A model generated the notes under the pieces. It saw only the letters and a list, made by a program, of their open reading frames with translations, was not told the origin of the DNA and did not search any database. A stretch of DNA of 64,000 nt from Neobacillus rhizophilus. GTDB taxonomy: Bacteria > Bacillota > Bacilli > Bacillales > Cytobacillaceae. Position numbers and translations under genes: made by a program. Shown one piece after another: positions 26,191-35,707 of this stretch (position 1 is its first letter; each line of letters begins with the position of its first letter). The stretch covers positions 336,103 through 400,102 of the forward strand of contig NZ_JAGYPF010000002.1 in NCBI RefSeq assembly GCF_018343535.1, written 5' to 3'.

Positions 26191-26209
26191 ATCTATGACT
26201 TTCATAGAT
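26191..26209. promoter_or_regulatory. Putative LysR operator
   Basis: The palindrome ATCTATG-N5-CATAGAT (T-N11-A type LysR box) lies 22 bp upstream of the lysR start and 76 bp upstream of the methyltransferase start. This is the position expected for a shared regulatory site. Confidence 0.6.
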
Positions 26210-26284
26210 TATATATCTTAGACGAATACGTGTCTATTCGCTAATATACATGTAAGAACAGGTTAATTTTAGGGGGAATGAACG

Positions 26285-27064
26285 ATGGCAGATGCGATAA
26301 ATACGGTCCAGCAGCAGTTTGCAAAAAATCCCGAGAAATACCGGGACGAGAAGCTGTTTGCTGCAGGCCAGGAACTGGACGTAATGGTTAAAGCGGTAAA
26401 GTTAACAGGCAAGGAAAACGTACTTGATATAGGCACAGCTGCCGGGCATACGGCGCTCGCCTTTGCACCGTTCGTTAAGAAGTGCATGGGAGTCGACATC
26501 ACGGAAGAAATGGTGAAGGTGGCGACAGATTATGCGAAGGAACGGGGTTGCGAGAATGTAACGTTCCAGCAGGCAGACGCCGAAACACTCCCTTTTCCTG
26601 ATGCCATGTTTGATATCGTTACCTGCCGTTATGCAGCCCATCACTTTCCAAATGTACGAAAAGCAGTGAAAGAAATTTCTCGCGTTCTGAAGAAGGGGGG
26701 ACATTTTTTACTTGTTGATCATTACGCCCCGGAGGACAAGACGCTCGATCAGTTCATCAACAAAGTAAATAAGCTCCGCGATCCCTCACAAGTGCGCGAA
26801 AGCTCCCTTTCTGAATGGCGGGAAATGTTTGCTGAAAACTCCTTACATTATTCAGAGCGATTAAAGTGGAATTTGCCCCTTGAATATGCCAGCTGGATCG
26901 AAAGGGCAGGCACATCAGCTGACGCACAAAAGGAGATTATATCTATGCTTGAGAACGCCACGCCATTATGCAGGGATACATTTCAAATTACCTTCAATGA
27001 GGAGGGGGTTCCACAGGATTTTTGCCTGAAAGCGGTATTGTTGCAGGGGGTTAAAGGGGAATGA
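26285..27064 (+). CDS. Class I SAM-dependent methyltransferase
   Basis: A 259-residue methyltransferase of the UbiE/Methyltransf_11 type. Motif I is VLDIGTAAGHTALAF (about 46-60), the acidic residue for the SAM ribose is in GVDITEEM, then QADAETLPFPDAMFDIVTCR and a post-motif LKKGGHFLLVDHYAPED. It is similar in layout to B. subtilis YcgJ. The substrate is unknown. The ATG follows AGGGGGAATGA. The 52-bp tandem array begins about 20 bp after its stop. Confidence 0.87.
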   Translation: MADAINTVQQQFAKNPEKYRDEKLFAAGQELDVMVKAVKLTGKENVLDIGTAAGHTALAFAPFVKKCMGVDITEEMVKVATDYAKERGCENVTFQQADAETLPFPDAMFDIVTCRYAAHHFPNVRKAVKEISRVLKKGGHFLLVDHYAPEDKTLDQFINKVNKLRDPSQVRESSLSEWREMFAENSLHYSERLKWNLPLEYASWIERAGTSADAQKEIISMLENATPLCRDTFQITFNEEGVPQDFCLKAVLLQGVKGE

Positions 27065-27083
27065 GAATTGGGGGCCGTTGTCC

Positions 27084-28170
27084 AATTCTGCCCGTGAGCG
27101 CTAGAAAAGTAGGGCCCCGGTAAAAATAAGCGGTCTATTCTGCCCGTGAGCGCCAGAAAAGTAGGGCTACGGTAAAAATAAGCGGTCTATTTTGCCCGTG
27201 AGCGCTAGAAAAGTAGGGCCTCGGTAAAAATAAGCGGTCTATTCTGCCCGAAAGTAGGGCCCCGGTAAAAATAAGGTGTCTATTCTGCCCGTGAGTGCCA
27301 GAAAAGAAGGATGTTGGTAAATATAGGTGGTCTATTCTGCCCGTGAGTGCTAGAAAAGTAGGGGGCCGGTAAAAATAAGCAGTCTATTTTGACCTTGGGC
27401 ACCAGAAAAGTAGGAGACCGGTAAAAATAAGCGGTCTATTTTGCCCGTGAGCGCTAGAAAAGTAGGGCGCCGGTAAAAATAAGGTGTCTATTTTGCCCGT
27501 GAGCGCTAGAAAAGTAGGGCGCCGGTAAAAATAAGCGTTCTATTTTGCCCATGAGCGCCAGAAAAGTAGGGCTACGGTAAAAATAAGCGGTCTATTTTAC
27601 CCGTGAGTGCCAGAAAAGTAGGGCTACGGTAAAAATAAGCGGTCTATTCTGCCCGTGAGCGCTAGAAAAGTAGGCCATGGTAAAAATAAGCGGTCTATTT
27701 TGCCCGTGAGCGCTAGAAAAGTAGGGCCCCGGTAAAAATAAGCGTTCTATTTTGCCCGTGAGCGCTAGAAAAGTAGGGGCCGGTAAAAATAAGCGGTCTA
27801 TTTTGCCCGTGAGCGCTAGAAAAGTAGGGGGCCGGTAAAAATAAGCGGTCTATTTTGCCCGTGAGCGCTAGAAAAGTAGGGCGCCAGTAAAAATAGATAG
27901 TCTATTTTACCCGTGAGCGCCAGAAAAGTAGGGTGCTGGTAAATATAGGCGGTCTATTCTGCCTGTGAGCGCTAGAAAAGTAGGGGGCCGGTAAAAATAA
28001 GCGATTTATTCTGCCCGTGAGCGCCAGGAAAGTAGGGCATCGGTAAAAATAAGCGATCTATTCTGCCTGTGAGCGCTAGAAAAGTAGGGGGCCGGTAAAA
28101 ATAAGCGATCTATTCTGCCCGTGAGCGCCAGGAAAGTAGCCCACCGGTAAAAATAAGCGCTACTATTCTT
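27084..28170. repeat. Tandem array, about 21 units of 52 bp
   Basis: Imperfect head-to-tail copies with core TCTATTYTGCCCGTGAGCGC, then YAGAAAAGTAGGG, a variable 4-6 base patch, and CGGTAAAAATAAGCG. I count 21 GTAAAAATA/GTAAATATA marks. The unit is not a multiple of three and the frames are closed, so it is non-coding. One unit (near 27245) lacks about 11 bases. CTATTTT can pair with AAAAGTAG within each unit, giving a 7-bp stem over a 15-base loop containing the palindrome AGCGCT. Unlike CRISPR, there are no unique spacers. Confidence 0.93.
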
Positions 28171-28196
28171 CCTGAGAGCTCAAGAATAGCAGCGCT
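28156..28196. terminator. Hairpin closing the tandem array
   Basis: AGCGCTACTATTCTT pairs with AAGAATAGCAGCGCT around a short loop, with one bulge. It overlaps the last repeat unit and lacks a T-run. It may stop transcription coming through the array or represent an ancestral palindrome of the unit. Confidence 0.5.
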
Positions 28197-28218
28197 TCAG
28201 CTTCTTAAGATGCATTTT

Positions 28219-28250
28219 TCAGTGGTCACGGACGGTTCCTGTGCTTCGAT
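28219..28250. repeat. REP palindrome variant
   Basis: GTCACGGACGGTTCCTGTGC and a T-rich tail; GGGGACGGTTCT family, upstream of the carboxypeptidase gene. Confidence 0.5.
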
Positions 28251-28440
28251 TTTAATTGCATTAAATTCCTTGAGCGACAAAAGTCATGATTGGTATCCTG
28301 TTTTCTTCTCAATTACTCTATCGACGTAGGTATTTGGTTCTGTTTATCCATTATTATCAAAATTTTACAGATTAATAGTTTATTAGGGACCCTAAATATG
28401 CTATTATTTGGAATAATCAAATTATTCCAGGAGGATAAGT

Positions 28441-29733
28441 ATGAAAAAGAATAAACGACTTGGGTACATAATTTCCAGCGGGGTATTGGCCTCGACAATT
28501 GTTTTGGGGGCAACGTCGGTTTTTGCCGAACCAACGACTACACCAAACGGACCTTGGGTACAGGACCAGCAACATCTTTCCTTTGAAGGCTTAATGTCGA
28601 ATGAGCAATTGGAAGCCAAATTGAAGCAATTGGTGCAAGCATCCAAAGGAAAAGTACAGCTTTCGCAATTTGGAACATCAAACGACGGCTACCCGCTATA
28701 TGTGGCAAAGCTGGGAGACAATAATCCAAACAAGAAACGCGTATTGGTCTATACGCAAATCCATGGAAATGAGCCGCTTGGTACGGAAGCGGCAGTCGAA
28801 TTAATCCAAAAACTTTCTGCCGGCGGAAAAGAAGCTGGGCAAATTTTGGACAAGCTGAACATTTGGTTCGTCCCTCGTATCAATCCGGACGGGACCGCCA
28901 ATCAATATGAAGGAAAGCCTTACCCTACAAGATACTCCCATCAAACATTTGATCCAGTAAAACTAGGTCTGCCGGAAGGTACAAAAGCTCCTTGGTATTA
29001 CAATGCAATTGGAAGTGAACGGGCTGTCAATAATAATGGATCCGTTGTTTATGGCATTCCGGGGTTTGACCTGAACCGGGATTTCAACCCGAATTATGAC
29101 TTTGACGTAAACGAAGAGATCAAGAATGATCCGCAAAAAGTGGCGGCTATCTTGAATAGCTCAAGTACAAACAACGGCTCACAGGCAGCACTGGTCTTCT
29201 CGCCGGAAACACGCGCCTTGACTAATCTAGTAAAGGAATTTGATCCGGATGTCGCCATCGACATTCATCACCGTGGATTCAACCGATTATCGGAAGAAGA
29301 CAGCCGTTCTGTTTCTATTCAGCTGTTAGGCCTGTTTACGACGAAACCTTATACAGATCCTTTCAGCGGAAAAATATATGCGGTGGATCCAGCGGTGGAA
29401 ACACTCAGCAAAAAGGTGAACGCCATTGCTTATGAATCCTTGCAGCGCGGAAACTCATCTTTTGGCGCCATTCAAAAATACCCTCAGGTGAACTATCCTG
29501 GCTCAGGGTTGGGAGCGTTTCAGTTAAATGGCACGGCGACGATGTTGATTGAAATCAAAGGACAGACGCAGACATTGGGCCAAAAGCAAAACGGAATGCT
29601 GAAGGAAACAGCGAAAGTGCCAGTCATGGCTGTCCTCAACAGCTTGGCCGATGGTTCCATTGAGAATGTAGACCCTGCCGTGTATGATGCGATTCCTGAT
29701 TATGCATTTGGAGTAAACCCAGGCGAAAAGTGA
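28441..29733 (+). CDS. Secreted M14-family zinc carboxypeptidase
   Basis: A 430-residue protein with a signal peptide (KKNKR, then LGYIISSGVLASTIVLGA and cleavage after VFA near residue 29). The zinc ligands are HGNEPLGTE (H-x-x-E, about residue 110) and DIHHRG (about 276). The substrate residues are in DLNRDFNP, and the catalytic Glu is probably in MLIEIKGQTQT near the C-terminus. Such enzymes remove C-terminal amino acids from peptides or trim cell-wall peptides. ATG 28441 follows CAGGAGGATAAGT. It is monocistronic, and a REP hairpin follows the stop. Confidence 0.88.
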   Translation: MKKNKRLGYIISSGVLASTIVLGATSVFAEPTTTPNGPWVQDQQHLSFEGLMSNEQLEAKLKQLVQASKGKVQLSQFGTSNDGYPLYVAKLGDNNPNKKRVLVYTQIHGNEPLGTEAAVELIQKLSAGGKEAGQILDKLNIWFVPRINPDGTANQYEGKPYPTRYSHQTFDPVKLGLPEGTKAPWYYNAIGSERAVNNNGSVVYGIPGFDLNRDFNPNYDFDVNEEIKNDPQKVAAILNSSSTNNGSQAALVFSPETRALTNLVKEFDPDVAIDIHHRGFNRLSEEDSRSVSIQLLGLFTTKPYTDPFSGKIYAVDPAVETLSKKVNAIAYESLQRGNSSFGAIQKYPQVNYPGSGLGAFQLNGTATMLIEIKGQTQTLGQKQNGMLKETAKVPVMAVLNSLADGSIENVDPAVYDAIPDYAFGVNPGEK

Positions 29734-29779
29734 TCGAAGGGACGGTTCTTAAGCCGATCAGAACCGTCCTTGTGAAAAG
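29732..29779. repeat. Paired inverted REP (hairpin) after the carboxypeptidase gene
   Basis: GGACGGTTCT and AGAACCGTCC face each other across ten bases, overlapping the end of the carboxypeptidase gene. This is a two-unit REP hairpin that may act as a transcript terminator or mRNA 3' stabiliser. Confidence 0.7.
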
Positions 29780-29851
29780 ATATCTGCATAACTTGCATTG
29801 GAGAATTAGCTGTTATTATTCATTGTTGATTTTCATCTAGGTATAAGAATT

Positions 29852-30041
29852 CATAGGCGAAGAAATTTCGGCTAATGTAAAAAGGGAAGCTTAAAAAGCA
29901 GATATAAGCGAATAAATTCCGATTAATTGCTCTAAATAAGACAAAATCTAAAGATTTGGATCATATAAACGAAAAAACTTCCTTTATTTTTAGGGAAATA
30001 GGGATATTACCCAATATAAACGGAATTTTACGTTTATTTTT
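29852..30041. repeat. Cluster of ATAAGCGGAAATTTCCG-like short repeats
   Basis: Four worn units (near 29852, 29901, 29965 and 30013) with the pattern ATAAGCG-AA-AATTTCCG-TTA. They resemble the units at 61437-61625. The stretch is otherwise gene-free. Confidence 0.45.
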
Positions 30042-30087
30042 CAAACACAGCGAAATCAACGTTCAGTTATTTTATAAAATTAAATCT

Positions 30088-30137
30088 ACAAAAATAAAAG
30101 GTTCAAATCGCATATGATTTGAACCTTTTATTTTTGT
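30088..30137. terminator. Strong bidirectional terminator-like hairpin
   Basis: CAAAAATAAAAGGTTCAAATC pairs fully with GATTTGAACCTTTTATTTTTG around GCATAT, an approximately 20-bp perfect stem with an A-run and a T-run on either side. Confidence 0.85.
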
Positions 30138-30260
30138 GCTCTAAAACCGAACTCGTTAACCTGATTCCTATTGCTTCATTAAGCCACTTCTGTCGAGACA
30201 CACAATAGAAGCAAAGCGTGAACTAGCAAACGGGAGTGAGTTTTTGGTAAGATTGCCTAA

Positions 30261-30315
30261 GAGGTGCCTGTCGCCAGAATAAATATGAGGCAGGAGAACC
30301 GTCCCCATGCTTCAT
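30261..30315. repeat. GGTGCCTGTC repeat followed by an inverted REP unit
   Basis: GGTGCCTGTCGCC (30263-) is followed at 30287 by GAGGCAGGAGAACCGTCCCC-type sequence. It ends a few bases before the ribosome site of the iron-exporter ATPase gene, so it forms the leader of that mRNA. Confidence 0.6.
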
Positions 30316-30330
30316 AAGGAAGTGAACAGA

Positions 30331-31050
30331 ATGAAACCAGCTATACAATTTAAAGATGTCAATTACTCTATTGATGGTCAGCCAATTTTGAGGAATATTT
30401 CAGGGGCTTTTTATGATGGGGAGATTACGACTTTGGTGGGGCCTTCGGGGGCTGGGAAGACGACACTGCTTAAGTTGTGCAATGGGCTGTTGTCGCCAAA
30501 CGATGGAGACATTATGATTCATGATCAAACCATAAATGATTATGACCCCGTGGAATTGCGGCGGACGGTTGGGATGGCGCTTCAAAGTGCGCCGATGATT
30601 GATGGAAGTGTACATAAAAATTTAGCACTGCCCCTGGAACTGCAAGGGAAACGGCTTCCAGATATACAAGCCATAGATTTATTAAATGATGTGGGTTTGT
30701 CAGAGGATTTTCTACAAAGGAACAGTAAGGAATTATCAGGTGGGCAGCGTCAGAAAGTATCGATCGCCCGCACGTTGGTGAATCATCCACAAATATTATT
30801 ACTGGATGAAATTACTTCGTCTCTCGATCAAGTTTCGCAAAAGGAGATTGAGGAACTGATTGTCAAAATCAACCGGAAGTATGGCGTGACGATTGTTTGG
30901 ATCACACACGACTTAAAACAGGCTTTAAATGTCGGGACATATACATGGGTGATGATGGCAGGGGAAATTGTTGAAACGGGAAAAAGTGAATTATTAGAAT
31001 CACCAAGCAATGAGCGAGTAAGGCAGTTTGTGAAGGGGGAATTGGGATGA
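30331..31050 (+). CDS. fetA: ABC transporter ATP-binding protein, FetA-like iron exporter
   Basis: A 239-residue ATPase. Walker A is GPSGAGKT, signature LSGGQRQKVSIARTL, Walker B ILLLDEITSSLDQ, switch His in WITHDLKQAL. ATG 30331 is preferred because AAGGAAG precedes it. An upstream ATG (30307) lies inside a REP unit. It overlaps the permease gene by 4 bp. The ATPase/permease pair corresponds to YbbL-YbbM (FetAB), an iron exporter linked to oxidative-stress resistance in E. coli. Function here is inferred from the permease family. Confidence 0.8.
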   Translation: MKPAIQFKDVNYSIDGQPILRNISGAFYDGEITTLVGPSGAGKTTLLKLCNGLLSPNDGDIMIHDQTINDYDPVELRRTVGMALQSAPMIDGSVHKNLALPLELQGKRLPDIQAIDLLNDVGLSEDFLQRNSKELSGGQRQKVSIARTLVNHPQILLLDEITSSLDQVSQKEIEELIVKINRKYGVTIVWITHDLKQALNVGTYTWVMMAGEIVETGKSELLESPSNERVRQFVKGELG

Positions 31051-31799
31051 GCACCATGGCCTTAATCTTTTCTCTCATTTTCGTTCTCATTCCCATCGTA
31101 TTATCGAAGACCTTGAACCTTGGGCTGGAAAAAGATGCGACGATCGCCGTCATCCGCTCCATCATCCAATTGCTTGTTGTTGGGTATATTCTTAAATTTG
31201 TGTTCGACTCCAAAAGCATTATTTATATATTCTTAATGGTTGCCGTTATGATTATTGCAGCGACTTTGAATGCCCGTAAAAAAGGAGCAGCAATTAAAGG
31301 AATTACGTGGAAAATTGCTGTTACGTTAATTTTTATCGAAGTGTTAACGCAAAGCATCTTACTGGGGTTTAATATTACACCCCATACCGCCCAATATATC
31401 ATTCCAATCAGCGGAATGATGATTGGCAATGGAATGGTGCTGGCCATCCTGTTTCTTAATCGGTTTATTGCGGAGACCGAGTCCCATCAGGACCAGACAG
31501 AACTGATCCTATCTCTTGGAGGAACACCTAAACAGGCCGTCCACACCCAGTTGATGACCTCCATCAAAGCAAGTATGATTCCGACCATTGAGAGTCAAAA
31601 AACGATTGGACTAGTTCAGCTCCCTGGGATGATGAGCGGCCAAATTATTGCAGGTGCAAGCCCTGTTCAGGCCGTTCAATTCCAGCTGCTCGTGCTGTTC
31701 CTGCTTTTAACGACAGCTTCCATCACAAGTATCATGCTTGGGTTTTTGTCTTATCCGACGATGTTTAATAAGCGCATGCAGGTAGTGAGAAGTAAATAA
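31047..31799 (+). CDS. fetB: FetB/UPF0014-family ABC transporter permease
   Basis: A 250-residue membrane protein with about six or seven hydrophobic segments. The family signatures ISGMMIGNGMV, ILSLGGTPKQAV and LVQLPGMMSGQIIAG (as GLVQLPGMMSGQIIAGASPV) are intact. In E. coli FetB is the membrane part of an iron exporter. It overlaps fetA (ATGA). Two decayed partial copies occur at 45.0-45.4 kb and 45.9-46.2 kb, so this is the functional copy. A terminator follows at 31984. Confidence 0.85.
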   Translation: MSTMALIFSLIFVLIPIVLSKTLNLGLEKDATIAVIRSIIQLLVVGYILKFVFDSKSIIYIFLMVAVMIIAATLNARKKGAAIKGITWKIAVTLIFIEVLTQSILLGFNITPHTAQYIIPISGMMIGNGMVLAILFLNRFIAETESHQDQTELILSLGGTPKQAVHTQLMTSIKASMIPTIESQKTIGLVQLPGMMSGQIIAGASPVQAVQFQLLVLFLLLTTASITSIMLGFLSYPTMFNKRMQVVRSK

Positions 31800-31983
31800 A
31801 AAACAGCAAGGGGCTATGGGGGCCAGATCCTCACTAGAAACAGTGACAAGTAGTGTATAGAATTTTTAGAGACAATAATGAGACACAAAGAAGTAAAGCT
31901 TAAAAGGATAAATTCTTGTCTTATGGACTTATTGATAAATGAAATCAATTATTAACAAACTGCGCATTTATGAAGTAAAAATA

Positions 31984-32022
31984 GCCTAATTTCTCACTTG
32001 CAACACCGAGAAATTAGACTGT
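31984..32022. terminator. Probable terminator downstream of fetB
   Basis: GCCTAATTTCTC pairs with GAGAAATTAGAC across a 12-base loop and is followed by TGTTTTGGGTTTT. Confidence 0.65.
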
Positions 32023-33315
32023 TTTGGGTTTTCTTGACGTTGTAGATTGTGAATTTCCCTTTACATTATCCCTGGTAAAAAACTATTGTTTATTTAAGCC
32101 ACCCCAAGAACTTCACGGATGCTTGTCTTATATACATCAGCTTTAGGATCGTAAATAACTTGAACATCGTCACTCACTCACTCCGTCGGAAGAAAAAGGA
32201 TGGAATTTGTCGTAGTTTGTGGGTTCGGTGTTTGTTTTTTGAAAATTTTTTGTTTTTTTATCAAATTATGAAGAATTAGCAAAGTTTTTGTAGTAATATT
32301 AAAGAGAATCTATAATCCAATCTCATATTATTTTAACTTTTAACTTTTAACTTTTCTATTTCCGAAGCTTATTCAATATTTCCTCATCATTCTTTTAACT
32401 TTCCGAGTTTACCGTTTATGTTATTTCCTATTATTTTTATAAGTCGACTAAATACTAAGCTCCTATCTACATGAATATAGGGGCTATTTGACGCTTCCCT
32501 TAATATAAAAATTAAAATAAAATAATATAATTTTTTATATATTTTTATTATTTTACTAAAGAAAAAATTAACAGTTAGCTGACTGATCTAATACTTTAAA
32601 TTATGTATAGAATCCGAAAGGGTTTCTTTTAGTTTCTATATAATTTTGAAACCTTATTGCCTTTTATTAAGAATTTAACAGTTAGTGGTGGAATTACAGG
32701 TGATATGATTTTAAGATGGAATTTCAGTTAAGCAGTTAACTAACATAAGAGCTCCGTTTTGGCGTATAGGTGTAGGAGTTTCTAAGAACGAGGTTTAGCC
32801 TCGCCATATTAAGGAATACATCTTCTCGTCATAACCAAATCAACTATTTTCATAATAGAGCAAATAGGTAAACTATAGGGGGAAATTATTTTAACATAAA
32901 AATAGAACAAAAATTTAAAATAATTATTAAATTTGGTATGTTGACAATATTCTTTTATCAAAATATACTTTAAGCAAGTTAAAAGTGTGATGGAGATAAG
33001 GAGATAGATCGCGTGAATTGTGTCCTGGTTATTTGGGACTAGTTCAAGAGGTCTATTTTCTTTTTTTTCCGTCTCAAAAGTCGAAGAAGGAGGAATGTTG
33101 TAGCAGTTAATTGAATATGAACCATTTTTTTGAATTAATCTAAACAACCGTAGTGAAAAACAAAAAGGTCTGTAAGAATGTGGCGAAACCTCTAATAGTA
33201 TATTTGAGTAATTGTCGCAGCTTCAGCATTGGGGGAGAAACAATAAAAGAAAGACAAGGGTCTCCGTAGGGATTTAAATGCCGGAAAATTACAATAATTG
33301 AAGGGGGAAAAGTTA
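32023..33315. other. Gene-free, AT-rich 1.3 kb
   Basis: No convincing gene is present. On the minus strand, 32094-32175 encodes about 25 codons (DDVQVIYDPKADVYKTSIRE, then VLGVA and stop) that look like the end of a lost gene. A triple TAACTTT direct repeat lies at 32333-32350 next to dispersed repeat copy B. The transporter promoter must lie in the last few hundred bases. Confidence 0.45.
32355..32443. repeat. 90-bp dispersed repeat, copy B
   Basis: It matches 5075-5164 (yifB leader) at about 80% by eye, including TTCAATATTTCCTCAT and TCCTATTATTT-TATAAG. Confidence 0.6.
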
Positions 33316-34572
33316 ATGTTGAAAAAAACTATTGGAACAATACTATCTACATTTTTACTGGCATCTACTCTTGCAGGGTGTGCTAGTAGCAGTTCATCCG
33401 CAAAAGATGAAAGTTCATCTTCATCCTCTAAGGGGTCTGAACCTTTTAAGATATCCATGATTACTCCTCTTACAGGTAACAATACCTTCGGTGGAAACGA
33501 GTTTAAAAACGGAGCGGAGTTAGCCATTGAACATTTGGGCGGTGAAATCAACGGCCGCAAAATCGAAATGGAGTTTGCGGACGGTCCGGACCAAAATGCC
33601 ACGCTGTCAGAATTTGAACGTCTCTATAATAAGGGTTCCAGGGTGTTTGTGAGTGGATATGGCTCTGGAGCAGATCGTACTTTTGCTACGATGGTTGATG
33701 AAATGCAGGTACTATATCTCTCACTTGCTTGGGATAAGGATCTCATTCAAGGTAAAAGTGACTATTTCTACCGAGTTGGCGCAAACGTAGTTGATTTCTC
33801 TTCAGGCGCAATGGATCAGGCTGTATCTGTCGGGGAGAAATATCTTGGCAAAGATGCCAAGGATCTTAAAGTAGCGGTTGTGTACACTTCAAATTTTGAA
33901 CACATTGTTGAGCCATTTAAGGAAAGAGCAAAGAAATTAGGTGTTAAGCTTGCATTGGTTGAAGCCTATCCGAATGATACAAAGGATTTTGTACCAATCA
34001 TTACAAAGCTCAAGAACACCGATTATGATATTTTAGTACCATTTCAAGGTGTAACAGATGGAACGCCATTCCAGAAAAAGATGCATGAGCTGAAGTACAC
34101 CCCACCTCTTACTATTGGAGCAGGAATTTACTATGATACTCCGGTATTCTCAAATTTGGGTAATGACATTACAGATGGTATCCTTAGTCAATCGTATGTA
34201 ACCCCTTTCATTAACGAAGAAGCTGCGAAAGGATCTAAGAAGTTTAGAGAGGATTATAAGAAAAAATATGGTCACGATCCTCTTACACACGCTCTCCAGG
34301 CATATGGCATTGTTAATGTCCTAGCCAAGGCGCTCGAGAGTGTCGATCCTGCTAAATGGGATGATACGAAAGAACTTGCAGCAGCAGTCAAAAAGCTAGA
34401 TATCGATTATGGAGAACTTCCATGGTATTGGGGAGTATCCTTTGACAAAAACAATTCCAATACAAAGGCTGATAAATTTATCTTGGGCCAATGGAACAAT
34501 GGAAGTCTTGAGACTGTCTTCCCAGATAATCTGAAAACCAAAGATCCGATTATCCCGTGGGAAAAAAAGTAA
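33316..34572 (+). CDS. Branched-chain-amino-acid-type ABC transporter substrate-binding lipoprotein
   Basis: A 418-residue periplasmic-binding-fold protein of the LivJ/AmiC type. The lipobox is LAGC with the lipidated Cys at about residue 22, followed by a Ser-rich linker to about residue 45. The domain opens FKISMITPLTGNNTFGGNEF and contains NGAELAIEHLGGEINGRKIE and VFVSGYGSGADRTFA. Type I binding proteins of this class carry leucine-type amino acids, amides, urea or aromatic compounds. ATG 33316 follows GAAGGGGGAAAAG. The ligand cannot be deduced from sequence. It heads a five-gene transporter cluster. Confidence 0.88.
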   Translation: MLKKTIGTILSTFLLASTLAGCASSSSSAKDESSSSSSKGSEPFKISMITPLTGNNTFGGNEFKNGAELAIEHLGGEINGRKIEMEFADGPDQNATLSEFERLYNKGSRVFVSGYGSGADRTFATMVDEMQVLYLSLAWDKDLIQGKSDYFYRVGANVVDFSSGAMDQAVSVGEKYLGKDAKDLKVAVVYTSNFEHIVEPFKERAKKLGVKLALVEAYPNDTKDFVPIITKLKNTDYDILVPFQGVTDGTPFQKKMHELKYTPPLTIGAGIYYDTPVFSNLGNDITDGILSQSYVTPFINEEAAKGSKKFREDYKKKYGHDPLTHALQAYGIVNVLAKALESVDPAKWDDTKELAAAVKKLDIDYGELPWYWGVSFDKNNSNTKADKFILGQWNNGSLETVFPDNLKTKDPIIPWEKK

Positions 34573-34758
34573 TGAAATAAAAATGAAATCTTAAATAGCA
34601 AAAGTTGATAATTATGTGGCAGAAGGGCCATCGAGCCCTTCTATTCTATTAATAATCAGTTGAATGCTTATGTAATGACAATAAGGTGAATACTGCCAAC
34701 ATTGCCGGGGCTGTTTGTAGACGTTTGAGTACTTAATTGCTTTATTGGAGGAAGATCA

Positions 34759-35634
34759 ATGGGAATAGATACTTTTATTAACATCATATTAAACGGGATA
34801 TTAATTGGTGGTGTGTATGGTCTTGTTGCCAGTGCCTTTACATTCCAAGCCGGTGCCTTGCAAATAGTAAACTTTTCATACGGTTCCAGCACCATGCTGG
34901 CCATGTATCTAACGTTTTTCCTGATTAAGGAATGGAATATACCAATCGTATTTGCAGTTGTGATACTATTTGCCCTTTTCTTTACCATTGGTTGGATAAT
35001 GAGAAGAACGATCCTAAACAATACCAACCACGGTACACAGATTTTGACCACCATGGCAGTGGAATTGGTTATTATCAACTTGGTTATTATTTTCTTTACT
35101 GGGTTTCCGCGTGATATGGCCATTTTTGAAAAAAGGATTAATATTACAGATACTATCAGTGTAGGCTTGACCCAATTGATATGTTTTTTCCTTGCAGCAG
35201 CAGTTCTCGTGAGTTTCCATTTATTCTTAAATAAAACTTGGGCGGGAATGTCAATCCGAGCTGTGGTACAGAAAAAGGAAATTGCCAATATCATGGGGAT
35301 TAACAGCGAGCGAATTATGGACTTAGCATTCTCCATTAGCTATTTGATTATTGCGATTGCCGGCATCATGCTAATGACCATGTTTCAGGTTGAACCGCAT
35401 TTTGGTAACTATATGATGACCATTTCATTTTTAGTATGTGTGACAGCAGGAATTGGAAATATGGGAGGTTCTTTTCTTTCCGGTATTATTATAGGAATAT
35501 TGTCAGCACTTATTACTACGCTGCTTGGTGCTCAGTTCCATGATCCAGTGCTTTTCGGTTTATTTGTCTTAATATTGCTTGTTAGACCTAATGGATTATT
35601 TAACTCTAGCAAAAGGATTGCAAGACAGATTTAA
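34759..35634 (+). CDS. Branched-chain-type ABC transporter permease (LivH-like)
   Basis: A 291-residue membrane protein with about eight hydrophobic segments. The N-terminal NIILNGILIGGVYGLVASAF is the LivH signature, and the conserved loop MSIRAVVQKKEIANIMGIN sits near residue 165. GGAGGAAGATCA precedes the ATG. It pairs with the LivM-like permease downstream. Confidence 0.88.
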   Translation: MGIDTFINIILNGILIGGVYGLVASAFTFQAGALQIVNFSYGSSTMLAMYLTFFLIKEWNIPIVFAVVILFALFFTIGWIMRRTILNNTNHGTQILTTMAVELVIINLVIIFFTGFPRDMAIFEKRINITDTISVGLTQLICFFLAAAVLVSFHLFLNKTWAGMSIRAVVQKKEIANIMGINSERIMDLAFSISYLIIAIAGIMLMTMFQVEPHFGNYMMTISFLVCVTAGIGNMGGSFLSGIIIGILSALITTLLGAQFHDPVLFGLFVLILLVRPNGLFNSSKRIARQI

Positions 35635-35707
35635 TGGGCTGGCAAGTTAGCAAACTATTTTATTTTTGGCCGCGCCAAGTGCACGGCATAGTAGAGGAGG
35701 AAAAACT

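Noticed and set aside
27084..28170. CRISPR array
   Set aside because: All of each 52-bp unit is repeated; there are no unique spacers and no cas genes.
32094..32175. Short coding scrap DDVQVIYDPKADVY...
   Set aside because: It looks like the end of a lost gene, but 25 codons are too few to name a family, so it is only mentioned in the gap description.
32809..33147. Minus-strand open frame of 112 codons
   Set aside because: AT-rich stretch, no ribosome site, no recognisable motif; treated as chance.
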